The translations under genes and the position numbers were made by a program. Positions 48,465-58,215 of a stretch of 64,000 bases of DNA are shown here, in pieces; position 1 is the stretch's first letter, and the number at the start of each line of letters is the position of its first letter. This DNA is from CAIVVT01 sp963757265 (GTDB lineage Bacteria; Acidobacteriota; Terriglobia; Bryobacterales; Bryobacteraceae). Where the stretch lies: assembly GCA_963757265.1 (NCBI GenBank), contig CAVWRA010000006.1, positions 1,984,001 through 2,048,000 of the forward strand, read 5' to 3'. Under the pieces are notes generated by a model. That model was not told the DNA's origin. It saw only the letters and a list, made by a program, of their open reading frames with translations, and did not search any database.

Positions 48465-50249
48465 TCAGTTGCTCTGGAGTCTGGCTTCCAGCTCTGACCA
48501 GCGGGCGTACAGCGCGTCCACTTCCTCTTGCGCGGAGTTCAGCGCGGCATAGGCCTCGACGATCTTTTGCGGATCGCTGACCACGTCGGGCGCCTGCAGG
48601 CGCCCCTGCGCCGCCGTGAGCCGCTCCTCGGCCGCCAGAATCTTCTCCTCGATGGCGTCGTACTCGCGCTGCTCGATGTAAGAGCGTTTCTTCCTCACGC
48701 TCTGGGCGGAGCTCCGTGCTGGCGGTTTGGTCTCCCGCGCCGGCTCCGCGGCGCGCCGCTTCTGCTCGAGATCGGCCTCCCACTGCGCCAGGTCGGCGTA
48801 GATCGCCGCGCCGCCCTCGCCATCCAGCCCCAGCACCGCGTTGGAGACGCGATCCATCAGAGCCCGGTCGTGCGTGACCAGAACCAGCGCGCCGGCGAAC
48901 TCGACGAGCGTCTCCTCGAGCACTTCGAGGGTCGGGATATCGAGGTCGTTGGTCGGCTCGTCGAGCAGCAACAGGTCGGCATCCTGGAGCATCAGCCGGG
49001 CGATGTGCACCCGCGCGCGCTCGCCGCCGGAGAGGCTGCCCACCGGTTGGACCAATTGTTCCTCGCGAAACAGAAAACGCCGCGCCCAGCCGTTGACGTG
49101 AATGGGGCGGCCGCGGTACACGATCGAATCGCTCTCCGGCGCCAGCGCGCGTTTCAGCGGCAGCTCGGGATCGATCTGCTGTCGCGCCTGCTCGAAATAC
49201 AGTGCCCTCAGTGCGGGCGCCCGCCGGATCTCGCCGCAGCGTGGGGCCAGCTCGCCCTTCAGTATTCTGAGCAGCGTCGTCTTGCCGCTGCCGTTCGGCC
49301 CCGCCAGGCCCAGCCTCTGCCCCGGGCCGAGGACAAATCCCAGGTCGCGGAACAACGGCCGCGCCTCGTATCCAAACTCGACCCGCTCCAGTTCGATCAA
49401 TTTCTTTGTGCGCCGTCCACTGGCCGTGAATTCGATCAGCGCGCTGGAGCTGGCTCGGCGCTCGTCCAGATCGGCCAGATTGCCGATCAGGCGCAGCGCT
49501 TCGCCGACGCGCGCCTTGGACTTGCGCGTGCGCGCCTTGGCGCCGCGCCTCAGCCATTCCACTTCGCGGCGCACCAGCGTGGCCAACGCCTCGCGTTCCT
49601 TGGCCTGGGCCAGGAGAAACTCGCCCCGCCGCTCCACGAACGTGCTGTAGCTGCCCGCGAATCGCAGCAGCCCGCCGGGATACTGGCGGTTCAGCTCCAT
49701 CATGTGCGTGGCCGTGTTCTCCAGGAAATAGCGGTCATGGCTGACCACGACCGCGGCAAACGGCGCGGCGGCCAGCAGATCTTCGAGCCATTCGATGCCT
49801 TCCAGGTCCAGATGATTTGTCGGCTCGTCCAGCAGCAGCAGGTCCGGCTGGCGCACCAGCGCTTCGGCGATCGCCAGCCGCTTGCGCCATCCGCCCGACA
49901 GGCTGTCCACGCTCTGGGCCGCGTCCGAAAAGCCCGCCTGCCCCAGCGCCGCCGGCACTTGCGCCGGCTCGCGCGCCGCCGCCTCGACAACCTCGCCCAC
50001 GCTGGCCTCCAGCGGGAACGAGGGCTCCTGCGGCACGTACACCATGCGCACGCCCTTGCGCAGCGCCACCTCGCCCGAGTCGGCCGCTTCCAGCCCCGCC
50101 ATGATCCGCATCAGCGTGGATTTGCCCGCGCCGTTGGGTCCCACCAGGCCGTGCACTTCGCCATCGTTGATGGCCAGCGAAACGCCTTGAAACAAAACCT
50201 GGGATCCGTGTACTTTGCCGGTCTCGCGGCAGGTCAGCAGGACGGCCAT
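48465..50249 (-). CDS. uup: ABC-F ATPase, Uup type
   Basis: 594-residue soluble protein with two ABC domains. The first has Walker A GPNGAGKST and signature LSGGWRKRLA; the second has GPNGSGKTT and LSGGERARVH. An interdomain helical linker contains WLRRGAKARTRKSK, typical of Uup, and a C-terminal coiled coil (TAAQGRL to ELEARLQ) is present. Uup has been linked to DNA repair and ribosome function. ATG 50249 fits the family; an upstream ATG (50276) is possible. It is divergent from comF. Confidence 0.92.
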   Translation of the reverse strand: MAVLLTCRETGKVHGSQVLFQGVSLAINDGEVHGLVGPNGAGKSTLMRIMAGLEAADSGEVALRKGVRMVYVPQEPSFPLEASVGEVVEAAAREPAQVPAALGQAGFSDAAQSVDSLSGGWRKRLAIAEALVRQPDLLLLDEPTNHLDLEGIEWLEDLLAAAPFAAVVVSHDRYFLENTATHMMELNRQYPGGLLRFAGSYSTFVERRGEFLLAQAKEREALATLVRREVEWLRRGAKARTRKSKARVGEALRLIGNLADLDERRASSSALIEFTASGRRTKKLIELERVEFGYEARPLFRDLGFVLGPGQRLGLAGPNGSGKTTLLRILKGELAPRCGEIRRAPALRALYFEQARQQIDPELPLKRALAPESDSIVYRGRPIHVNGWARRFLFREEQLVQPVGSLSGGERARVHIARLMLQDADLLLLDEPTNDLDIPTLEVLEETLVEFAGALVLVTHDRALMDRVSNAVLGLDGEGGAAIYADLAQWEADLEQKRRAAEPARETKPPARSSAQSVRKKRSYIEQREYDAIEEKILAAEERLTAAQGRLQAPDVVSDPQKIVEAYAALNSAQEEVDALYARWSELEARLQSN

Positions 50250-50358
50250 TGTCAATTCTCGGTGAATCACCAGCATGGCAGGATTCCGCGCCCCCGGGGG
50301 TGGAGTACAATCTAGGGAAGGGAGGTGCGTCTTCTCGAGTTTTCGCCCTGCGAAAACC

Positions 50359-51158
50359 GTGTTTCGGCTCTCCTGGCTCAGACAGGCCGGGGCACGCGCT
50401 CTTGCGCTACTGTTCCCCGCCGACTGCGCCCTCTGCGGCGCTGAACTCCTCACTGCCGGGCCCGTCCCTGTGTGCGACGCCTGCCTGGAGCCGCCCGAAC
50501 CCTTCCTGCCCGAGTATTGCTGCGCGCGCTGCCGCGCCGTTTTCCTCAACCCCGCGCCACTCGATCCGCACGGCCTGTGCGCGCTGTGCCGCCTGGGCGC
50601 GACCGAATACGACCAGTGTTGGAGCTACGGCCTGCACGACGGCCGGCTCCGCCAGCTCATCCATTTGTTCAAGTACTCCCCGTACATGCGTCCTCTGGCC
50701 GCGGTGTTCGGACGATGGCTCGATCTGGCTTATCCCCGCACGGATCGCTTCGACGCGCTGGTTCCGATGCCCCTGCATTGGTGGAAGCGCCTGCGTCGCG
50801 GATTCAACCAAAGTGATTTGTTGGCGCGCGAGCTCTCGCGCCGGACCGGCGTTCCGGTGCGGCGCGTGCTGCGCCGCCGCAGGGCCACCGCCGCCCAGGC
50901 CGGCCTGACCCACGCGCAACGCCGCGACAACGTGCGCAATGCCTTCCAGGTGCCGCATCCGGCCGCCGTGCGCGGGCTTTCGCTGCTGCTGATCGACGAT
51001 GTGCTCACCACCGGCTCCACCGTGAATGCCTGCGCCCGGGCGCTCAAACGCGCCGGCGCCGCGCGCGTCTCGGTGCTGACGCTTTCGCGGGCCGGCCGGC
51101 AGCCGGATCCCAGGATTTTATCCGCCTCCCCCCTCGGATGGGCCACAGGAGTGTCCGC

Positions 51159-51162
<4 letters not shown>
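50359..51162 (+). CDS. ComF-family phosphoribosyltransferase-like protein
   Basis: 267 residues: N-terminal zinc-ribbon (CALCG ... CDAC, CCARC ... CALC), then a phosphoribosyltransferase-type fold with LLIDDVLTTGSTVNACA, the PRPP-binding motif. ComF is needed for natural transformation in Bacillus and Haemophilus relatives. GTG 50359 gives the usual short lead before the zinc fingers; an ATG at 50275 would add 28 residues without family likeness. Overlaps the HNH gene by 4 bases. Confidence 0.88.
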
Positions 51163-51689
<527 letters not shown>

Positions 51690-51695
51690 GGCCGG

Positions 51696-52331
51696 CTAGA
51701 CCTGGCCGGTCTTCTCCGCCGGAATCACCGGGTTCGCTGGCTTCGGCTGCGGCGGGCCGCCGGGCGCCGGCTTCTTCTTGTCCTTGACCGACTCTTTTTT
51801 CACCGGGCTGAGCAGCACGTGAGCGTTTCGTCCCTCCAGCTTGGGCAGACCCTCCATGGCGCCGTGCGCCGCCAGGTCGTTGGCAAACCTCAGCAGCAGC
51901 TTGCGGCCCAGGTCCGTGTGCGCGATCTCGCGCCCCCGAAACTGGACCACTGCCTTAACGCGGTTGCCCTCGCCCAGGAAGCGGATCGCATGGTTGAGCT
52001 TGAAGTCGTAGTCGTGATCGTCGGTGTTGGGGCGGAACTTCAGCTCCTTCACCTGGATCACGTGCTGCTTCTTCTTGGCCTCCTGCTGCTTCTTCTTCAC
52101 CTCGTACTGCCATTGGCCATAGTCCATGGCCTTGGCAACGGGCGGCTCGGCTGTCGGCGAGACGACGATCAGGTCCAGGCCCAGTTCCTGGGCCCGCCGG
52201 ATCGCATCGTACGTCGGCATGATTTGGACGGTTCCGTCGGGGAAGACGGCGCGGACCTCGCGGGCCCGGATGCCTTCATTGACGTTATCTCTGACTTTGA
52301 CGCGCGGTCGGGAAAACCTGGATGGAAACAT
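51696..52331 (-). CDS. infC: Translation initiation factor IF-3
   Basis: 211 residues. The N-domain begins VRDNVNEGIRAREVRAVFPDG, the linker is Lys/Gln-rich (VKKKQQEAKKKQ), and the C-domain contains HIQVKELKFRP-type and VKAVVQFRGREIAH segments. It binds the 30S subunit and checks start-codon pairing. A 35-residue Pro/Lys tail (after LLSPVKKE) is longer than usual. ATG 52331 has no clear ribosome-binding site. rpmI and rplT, which normally follow infC, are absent; the next gene downstream is the convergent HNH gene. Confidence 0.95.
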   Translation of the reverse strand: MFPSRFSRPRVKVRDNVNEGIRAREVRAVFPDGTVQIMPTYDAIRRAQELGLDLIVVSPTAEPPVAKAMDYGQWQYEVKKKQQEAKKKQHVIQVKELKFRPNTDDHDYDFKLNHAIRFLGEGNRVKAVVQFRGREIAHTDLGRKLLLRFANDLAAHGAMEGLPKLEGRNAHVLLSPVKKESVKDKKKPAPGGPPQPKPANPVIPAEKTGQV

Positions 52332-52615
52332 GCGGTGGGTCGTGGCTTAGCTGCGGTAGATAGCCGGACGGATCTCCTTGGGGAATTGGCCCGCTGGGTA
52401 CACTTCCGGTTGTCCTCCGGAAGCGGTTTCCCGCCTGAGCCAGTGAATACGAACTTGAGGACTCAGTCGATAGCCCCCTGCGCATCAGCATACACTGGAA
52501 ACTCAATCAAATGGAAGCACTTTCCCGCAACTCTTGGCGCCGCCGGCCGCGCCGGCCTGGGTTGGCCCGCCTGGCCGCGACGCGCCGCCGGGCGGTCGAG
52601 CGACTGAGGCCCGTC

Positions 52616-53644
52616 ATGCAAGTCTCGTTGTGCCGCCTCGGCCGGTTGCTGCTGTTTCCCGTATTGTTGGCTCTCGTGCCGGCCCTCGCATGGGCCGAAA
52701 TTCGCGGCGCGGCCCTGCTGCGCCATCCCCGTGCAGCGGTGCTGACCTGGGGCACCCAGCTGCAACTGTGGCCTCTGCGCAGCGGCGCGCCCCTGACCCT
52801 GCTCAAGGGCGTCAACTTCGGCCCGGGAGGCTGCGTGGCCGATGTCGATGGCGACGGCCGCGACGATCTGCTGGTCCAGGAGACGCCGCAACCCGGGCGC
52901 TTCCTGTGGCTGCGCGCGCCGCGCTGGAACTCGCGCGTGATCGAGTCGCAGACGCAATTCCGCGATTGCCTGCCTTTCGAGTTCGATGGCCGCCGCGGCG
53001 TGGTCCTGGCTCATTTTGACGCCCAGGTCCGCTTCTACGAATTCCCGAAACGGATTGACGACCCGTGGCGCTACAGCGAGCTGTACTCGATCTACACCGC
53101 GTCGCGGCAGGGCGGCCTGCTGGCCTGCGACGTCGATGGCGACGGCCTGACTGATCTTTTCATCGGCAACTACTGGATGCGCAATCCGGGCCGCTGGGAC
53201 CTGCCCTGGCGCCTGTTCAACATGAATACGTTCTTCGACACGCCCGACTCGGCGCTGGCCCGCCAGGCGCTCTACCAGCGCCCCGGCCGCGCCGGGCCCG
53301 ACCTGATCTGGGCCGAGAGCGAAGGCGCTCCGGCACGCCTGGCCTGGCTCGAGCGGCCTGAGGATGTGACGCAGCCCTGGCCGGCCCACCTCATCGAGCC
53401 CGCCCCCAACCATCCGCGCGCGCTGCTGGTGGTCGAACCCCGCCCCGGCGCCTGGCCCGATCTGTTGGTGGGCGCCGACGATGGCCTGCGTCTGTATCGT
53501 TACGACGGCCGCGCCTGGACAATGTCCCGGCTATGGAGCGGCACACCCGTGCTGGCTCTGTTTCGCACCGGCCGGGATACAATTCTGGCGGTGACGCCTA
53601 ACGGCATCCAGCACATCCCTCTGTCGGACTACCGCCGCAAATAG
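52616..53644 (+). CDS. Exported FG-GAP/VCBS-repeat protein
   Basis: 342 residues: signal peptide (RLLLFPVLLALVPALAWA), then beta-propeller repeats with two calcium-binding-type loops DVDGDGRDDL and DVDGDGLTDL. Other blades are degenerate. ATG 52616 has GAGG 7 bases upstream; a longer in-frame reading puts 35 basic residues before the signal. Function unknown, probably adhesion or binding. Its end overlaps the convergent cupin gene by 16 bases. Confidence 0.83.
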   Translation: MQVSLCRLGRLLLFPVLLALVPALAWAEIRGAALLRHPRAAVLTWGTQLQLWPLRSGAPLTLLKGVNFGPGGCVADVDGDGRDDLLVQETPQPGRFLWLRAPRWNSRVIESQTQFRDCLPFEFDGRRGVVLAHFDAQVRFYEFPKRIDDPWRYSELYSIYTASRQGGLLACDVDGDGLTDLFIGNYWMRNPGRWDLPWRLFNMNTFFDTPDSALARQALYQRPGRAGPDLIWAESEGAPARLAWLERPEDVTQPWPAHLIEPAPNHPRALLVVEPRPGAWPDLLVGADDGLRLYRYDGRAWTMSRLWSGTPVLALFRTGRDTILAVTPNGIQHIPLSDYRRK

Positions 53645-53976
53645 GCGTCGTCGCCGCGGATCCAGTCCTCGCGGGCCGGCGTAAAGATGTCCAGGGCCAC
53701 CGTGTCCTCGAGCGCTTCCACCTCGTGGGCGGCATGCGGCGGGATCTCCAGCGACTCGTTCGCGCCGACGTCGATCACCGCGCCGTCCATGAAGAACCTC
53801 AGCTTCCCGCTCTCAACCGTGGAAACCTGCTCGTTGGCGTGCGCATGCCGCGGCACGATGCAGCCCTTCTTCAGCCGCAGCCGGGCGATCGTCAGATGCG
53901 CGGTATGCACAACCTGCCGTGAAAACTTGGCGTTCAGAGCCTCTTCGGGAATGTCCTGCCAGCGGTGGAGATTCAC
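53629..53976 (-). CDS. Cupin-domain protein
   Basis: 115 residues, single cupin_2 fold: RHAHANEQVSTVESGKLRFF (motif 1, metal-ligand His and Glu) and PPHAAHEVEALED (motif 2). A small metal-binding enzyme or sensor; it is not an RmlC-type epimerase by length. Divergent from the nucleotidyltransferase gene. Confidence 0.88.
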   Translation of the reverse strand: MNLHRWQDIPEEALNAKFSRQVVHTAHLTIARLRLKKGCIVPRHAHANEQVSTVESGKLRFFMDGAVIDVGANESLEIPPHAAHEVEALEDTVALDIFTPAREDWIRGDDAYLRR

Positions 53977-54014
53977 TCCGGCAGTGTATCATGAAGGGTT
54001 CTCATGGAGGCTCC

Positions 54015-54749
54015 ATGAAAGGCGTAGTCCTGGCCGGCGGAAAGGGCTCGCGCCTCTATCCGCTCACCAAAATCACGAACAAGCACCTCTTGCCCGTCTA
54101 CGACCGGCCCATGATCTACTATCCGGTCCAGACCCTGGTCAACGCCGGCATTCGCGACATCCTGATCGTCACTGGCGGCAATCACGCCGGCGATTTTCTC
54201 CAGCTGCTGGGCAACGGGCGCGAGTTCGGACTTTCCATTGTCGGCTATAGCTATCAGGAAGGCGAGGGCGGCATCGCCGACGCCTTGAAGCTGGCCGAGG
54301 ATTTCGCCGAAGGCCAGAAAATCTGCGTGATCCTGGGCGACAACATCATTCAGAAGGGCATCGCCGACGCCGTCGAGGAGTTCCGTCGGCAGGAGCGCGG
54401 CGCTAAAATCCTCCTCAAGGAAGTCCCCGATCCCGAGCGCTTCGGCGTGGCCGAGATTGCCGGCGGCCGCATCGTTCACATCGAGGAAAAGCCCAAGCAG
54501 CCCAAATCGCGTTACGCCGTGACCGGCATCTACATGTACGACCGGAGCGTCTTCGAAAAGGCGCGCGCCTTGACGCCTTCCGCGCGCGGCGAACTGGAGA
54601 TCACCGACGTCAACAACGCCTACATCGGCGAAGGCACAATGACCTACGCTTTCCTCGATGGCTGGTGGACCGACGCCGGCACTTTTGAATCCCTCCTCCG
54701 CGCCGGCAACCTGGTCGCGCGGGACGGCCAGGCGCGGCGGTATGACTGA
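54015..54749 (+). CDS. Glucose-1-phosphate thymidylyltransferase-like nucleotidyltransferase
   Basis: 244 residues, short RmlA type: LAGGKGSRLYPLTKITNKHL is the nucleotide-binding loop, with GDNIIQ, VEEKP-like IEEKPKQPKS and WWTDAGTFESLL further on. It would make dTDP-glucose, feeding the rfbB product that follows. GGAGG lies 4 bases upstream of the ATG. Longer RmlA proteins are about 290 residues; this short class is found in several phyla. Confidence 0.9.
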   Translation: MKGVVLAGGKGSRLYPLTKITNKHLLPVYDRPMIYYPVQTLVNAGIRDILIVTGGNHAGDFLQLLGNGREFGLSIVGYSYQEGEGGIADALKLAEDFAEGQKICVILGDNIIQKGIADAVEEFRRQERGAKILLKEVPDPERFGVAEIAGGRIVHIEEKPKQPKSRYAVTGIYMYDRSVFEKARALTPSARGELEITDVNNAYIGEGTMTYAFLDGWWTDAGTFESLLRAGNLVARDGQARRYD

Positions 54750-54809
54750 ACCCGCTTGGGGCCCGCGCGACTCTTCGCCGCCAGTCCCGCATCGGGAGCG
54801 GCCGCGGAC

Positions 54810-55820
54810 ATGAAACTGCTCGTCACCGGCGGCGCCGGATTCATCGGCAGCGCCTTCGTCCGTCTGGCCCTGGCGCACAACTGGGCCGCGCATCTGGTCA
54901 ACCTCGACAAGCTCACCTACGCCGGCAACCTGGAGAATTTGGCGGCCATCGAAACCGACCCGCGCTACCGCTTTGTGCACGGTGATGTCTGCGACCTCGC
55001 CCTGCTCGGCAGGCTGCTCGGCGACGAGCAGCCCGACGCCATCGTGCATTTCGCCGCCGAGTCGCACGTGGACCGCTCGATCCTCGGGCCCGGCGCTTTC
55101 GTCGAAACCAACGTCCGCGGCACGTTCTGCCTGCTCGAGGCCGCCCGGGCCGCGCACACGCCGCGTTTTCTGCACGTCTCGACGGACGAGGTCTATGGCT
55201 CGATCGAGGAGCCGCACGCCGCCCACGAATCCTTCCCGCTGCGCCCCTCCAGCCCCTATTCGGCTTCCAAGGCGGGTTCGGATCTGCTCGCGCTTTCCTA
55301 CTTCTCAACCTTCAAAACGCCCGTCGTCATCACCCGCGCCTCCAATAATTACGGCCCCTATCAGTTCCCCGAAAAGCTGATTCCGCTGATGATCTCCAAC
55401 GCCCTGGAAGATCTGCCGCTGCCCATTTACGGCGACGGCCTGCAGGTCCGCGACTGGCTGTTCGTGGACGATCATTGCCGCGCCATCTGGGCCGCTCTGA
55501 ACCACGGCCGCGAGGGCGAAATCTACAACGTCGGCGGCTCGCGCGCCCTGCCCAACCGCGAGGTCGTGAGCCTGATCCTGGCCCAGCTCGGCAAGCCCGA
55601 GTCGCTCATGACGCCCGTGGCCGACCGGCCGGGTCATGATCGTCGCTACGCCATTACCACCGCCAAGCTCGCCGCGGCCTCCGGCTGGCACGCCCAGGTG
55701 CCTTTCGAAGCGGGCATCGCCCAGACCATTCAGTGGTACCGCGACAACCGCGGCTGGATCGACCGCGTGAAGTCCGGCGCCTACAAGAGCTACTACGAAC
55801 AGAACTACGCCGGGCGGTAG
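54810..55820 (+). CDS. rfbB: dTDP-glucose 4,6-dehydratase
   Basis: 336-residue SDR enzyme making dTDP-4-keto-6-deoxyglucose for O-antigen or glycan deoxysugars. Rossmann TGGAGFIGS (6-14), TDE catalytic triplet (Thr125-Asp126-Glu127) and YxxxK (Tyr150, Lys154) are all intact. ATG 54810 begins at the Rossmann strand. It lies 60 bases after the nucleotidyltransferase, so the pair is probably co-transcribed. rmlC and rmlD are not in the window. Confidence 0.96.
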   Translation: MKLLVTGGAGFIGSAFVRLALAHNWAAHLVNLDKLTYAGNLENLAAIETDPRYRFVHGDVCDLALLGRLLGDEQPDAIVHFAAESHVDRSILGPGAFVETNVRGTFCLLEAARAAHTPRFLHVSTDEVYGSIEEPHAAHESFPLRPSSPYSASKAGSDLLALSYFSTFKTPVVITRASNNYGPYQFPEKLIPLMISNALEDLPLPIYGDGLQVRDWLFVDDHCRAIWAALNHGREGEIYNVGGSRALPNREVVSLILAQLGKPESLMTPVADRPGHDRRYAITTAKLAAASGWHAQVPFEAGIAQTIQWYRDNRGWIDRVKSGAYKSYYEQNYAGR

Positions 55821-55881
55821 GGCGGCTCAATCGTCAAGCGCTGGTTGTGGTGAGAACAGTCGGCATCAGGGTACAACCACT

Positions 55882-57488
55882 GAGTCTGTCGGAGATAGAT
55901 TCTGGCGCGCATTGAAAACCTGGTGCTGGGCGGGTGCGGAATTCATCCAATCGGAGTGATGAAGAGATTCCGGACCTGTTCTCTGGATCAGCCGTTCTTG
56001 CTGCCGCCGGCGCTGCAGGACTGGTTGCCCGAGGGGCATCTGGCGCGGTTCATCGCGGATGTGGCGGACACGCTGGATCTCAGCGAGATCTACTCCGTCT
56101 ACGAGCGCAACGACGGGCGCGGGCTGGCGGCCTATCATCCGCTGATGCTGACGCGCTTGCTGCTGTACGCCTATGCCACGGGCCGGCCGAGTTCGCGGCG
56201 CATCGAGCGGGCGACCTACGATGATCTGGCCTTCCGTTATCTGGCCGCCGACCAGCACCCCGATCACGACACCATCGCGGCCTTCCGGCAGCAGCATCTG
56301 GAGGCGCTGGCGAAGCTCTTTGCGCAGGCTTTGCGGCTGTGCCAGCGGGCGGGGCTGGTGAAGCTGGGCACGGTGGTGATCGACGGCACGAAGGTGCAGG
56401 CCAATGCCAGCCCGGCGCGTTCGCTGAGATATCGGGATCTGGATCAGCAGGAGCAGCGGTTGCGGGTGCTGGTGGATCGGCTGCTGGCCGAAGCCGCGCG
56501 CGTTGACGCCGCGGAGGACGTGCGCTTTGGCCAGGCACGACGGGGCGACGAATTGCCGCCCGAGTTGGCGGACGCGCAACAGCGGTTGGAAAAGTTGCGC
56601 CAGGCCAAACGCGAGCTGGAGCAGGAGGCGCAGCAGAAGCTGGCACAAGCCGAGCGGCAGCATCCAAAGCGCAAGAGTGGACGCCGGCGCAAGGACCATG
56701 AGCCGCCGCCAGAGAGCCTGGCGCAGCGCGAAAAGACCAAAGCGCGCCTGACCCGCGCGCGGCGGGAAGCGGAAATGCCGACGCGCCACTACAATTTCAC
56801 GGACCCGGATTCGCGCATGGTGTACGACAACGGAATCAAGACCGTGGTGCAGGGCTACAACGCGCAATTGGCGGTGGATGGACACGCGCAAATCGTAGTG
56901 GCGGCCGAGATCACGCAGCAGGTCAACGACCGGCAGCAGCTGCTGCCCATGGCGGCGGCGGCCAGCGCCGCACTGGGCCAGGCGCCGCAAGTCCTGCTGG
57001 CCGACGCGGGCTATTGGGACACCGAGAGTCTGCTCGATCCCGCGCTGACGCCGATGACCGTGCTGGTTTCACCCGATGGGCGCGGCGGCACGGGCGGCTC
57101 ACGGCTGCGGGCCGATCATCCGCTCGCCACGCGGATGCGGGCAGCGATCCGCAGCGCCGTGGGACAAGCGATCTACCGCACCCGAAAAACGATCGTCGAG
57201 CCGGTGATCGGACACATCAAACAACAGCGCGGATTCCGCCAATTCGCGCTGCGCGGCCTCCAAAAAGTGCAGGCCGAGTGGAAACTGATCTGCCTGACCC
57301 ACAACCTGCTCAAGCTCCATCGCCACGCGCTGGCGGTGTGAAGGGATCGGACCTGCCCGAGCGCGTTGCCGGGACCCATGCGCGCTCCGCCAACTCACGC
57401 CGCTTGCCGCCCGCATGCGCTAACCGCACGCCAAACCGCCTGCGCCCGACGAGTGAGGCCTCGGCGATTACTTCTCTCCGACAGGCTC
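55882..57488. mobile_element. IS1182-family insertion sequence
   Basis: 1607-bp element. Terminal inverted repeats: left GAGTCTGTCGGAGATA (55882-55897) and right, reversed, GAGCCTGTCGGAGAGA (57473-57488), 14 of 16 matching. It is flanked by CACT (55878-55881) and CACT (57489-57492), a 4-bp target duplication. The joined flanks read ACAACCACTTGT, a short palindromic target. It encodes one intact transposase and lies between rfbB and the yafQ-type toxin gene. Confidence 0.88.
55959..57341 (+). CDS. IS1182-family transposase
   Basis: 460-residue DDE transposase. N-terminal DUF772 region (MKRFRTCSLDQPFLLPPALQ) precedes the first Asp in VVIDGTKVQANAS; a Lys/Glu-rich coiled-coil insertion (about 150-250) separates the halves. 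The second Asp is in VLLADAGYWDTES and the Glu in TIVEPVIGHIKQQRGF. All catalytic residues and the reading frame are intact, so it may be active. A GTG at 55923 would add 12 residues. Confidence 0.93.
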   Translation: MKRFRTCSLDQPFLLPPALQDWLPEGHLARFIADVADTLDLSEIYSVYERNDGRGLAAYHPLMLTRLLLYAYATGRPSSRRIERATYDDLAFRYLAADQHPDHDTIAAFRQQHLEALAKLFAQALRLCQRAGLVKLGTVVIDGTKVQANASPARSLRYRDLDQQEQRLRVLVDRLLAEAARVDAAEDVRFGQARRGDELPPELADAQQRLEKLRQAKRELEQEAQQKLAQAERQHPKRKSGRRRKDHEPPPESLAQREKTKARLTRARREAEMPTRHYNFTDPDSRMVYDNGIKTVVQGYNAQLAVDGHAQIVVAAEITQQVNDRQQLLPMAAAASAALGQAPQVLLADAGYWDTESLLDPALTPMTVLVSPDGRGGTGGSRLRADHPLATRMRAAIRSAVGQAIYRTRKTIVEPVIGHIKQQRGFRQFALRGLQKVQAEWKLICLTHNLLKLHRHALAV

Positions 57489-57552
57489 CACTTGTGTATC
57501 GGGCGCCGGGACCTGGAAAGCGCGGCCGGCAAATGCTGCCGGCGCTCCGGCC

Positions 57553-57849
57553 TCACATCCCGAGCTCGTTGTGTGAACCGAGGCGCACGAGTTCAAGACT
57601 CTCCTCACCCGGCTTGCGGTAGATTAGGATGAGATCGGGTCTCAAGTGGCAATCGCGGTGATCGTTCCATTCGCCCGAAAGTGGGTGGTCCACATACCGG
57701 TGGGGCAGCGCGGCGTCGGCTGCTAGCAGTGTCACCGCCTCCATCAGCAGGGCATCCAGTTTCTTACCGTGCGGCCCGGACTGTTCCCGCTTGTAGTCGC
57801 GCTTGAAGCGGGACGTGTACCTGACTTCCCTCAAGCGGGCCTCACTCAA
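57553..57849 (-). CDS. YafQ-family type II toxin (mRNA interferase)
   Basis: 98 residues, RelE/ParE-fold toxin of YafQ type: RYTSRFKRDYKREQ at the start, DHPLSGEWNDHRDCHLRPDL with the likely catalytic His/Asp, and LILIYRK. It cleaves mRNA on ribosomes when free. It overlaps the end of the antitoxin gene by 4 bases (ATGA). Confidence 0.9.
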   Translation of the reverse strand: MSEARLREVRYTSRFKRDYKREQSGPHGKKLDALLMEAVTLLAADAALPHRYVDHPLSGEWNDHRDCHLRPDLILIYRKPGEESLELVRLGSHNELGM

Positions 57850-58106
57850 GCCTCATTCAGGCTTCGTAGCAGATTATCCGGCTTGCCGGCGCTGACCAAC
57901 TTTCCCCGGCGCGCGGCCCGCATTGCGGCTACAGTCTCCGCATTCGGCTTGAGCGGCTCGAACGGCAGCGCCCCTTCCGCCGCGACGCGCACCAGCAGCA
58001 AACGGAACGCGTCCGATACCGTCAGGCCGGCCTTCTTCAGGACGGCCGCGGCCCGCTTCTTCGTGCGCTCATCGATCCGTGCGCGAACTACCGTACCCTG
58101 GGACAT
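57846..58106 (-). CDS. DinJ/RelB-family antitoxin
   Basis: 86 residues: N-terminal ribbon-helix-helix (VVRARIDERTKKRAAAVLKK, TVSDAFRLLLVRV) for operator binding, then the toxin-binding tail. It precedes the toxin, so the pair is an antitoxin-first operon, expected to repress itself. Confidence 0.9.
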   Translation of the reverse strand: MSQGTVVRARIDERTKKRAAAVLKKAGLTVSDAFRLLLVRVAAEGALPFEPLKPNAETVAAMRAARRGKLVSAGKPDNLLRSLNEA

Positions 58107-58215
58107 GGCTTGATCCTCCTGTTCTGGGCTACATTGTAGCCCACGCGGCCGCGAGGGGCAATGAGAGGCAGGCTGCGATCAAGGCTCGGTTCCCAAACTG
58201 TCGAGCTGATGGGAT

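Noticed and set aside
48528..50315. Long + strand open frame antisense to uup
   Set aside because: It mirrors the uup codons and has no signal, motif or ribosome-binding site.
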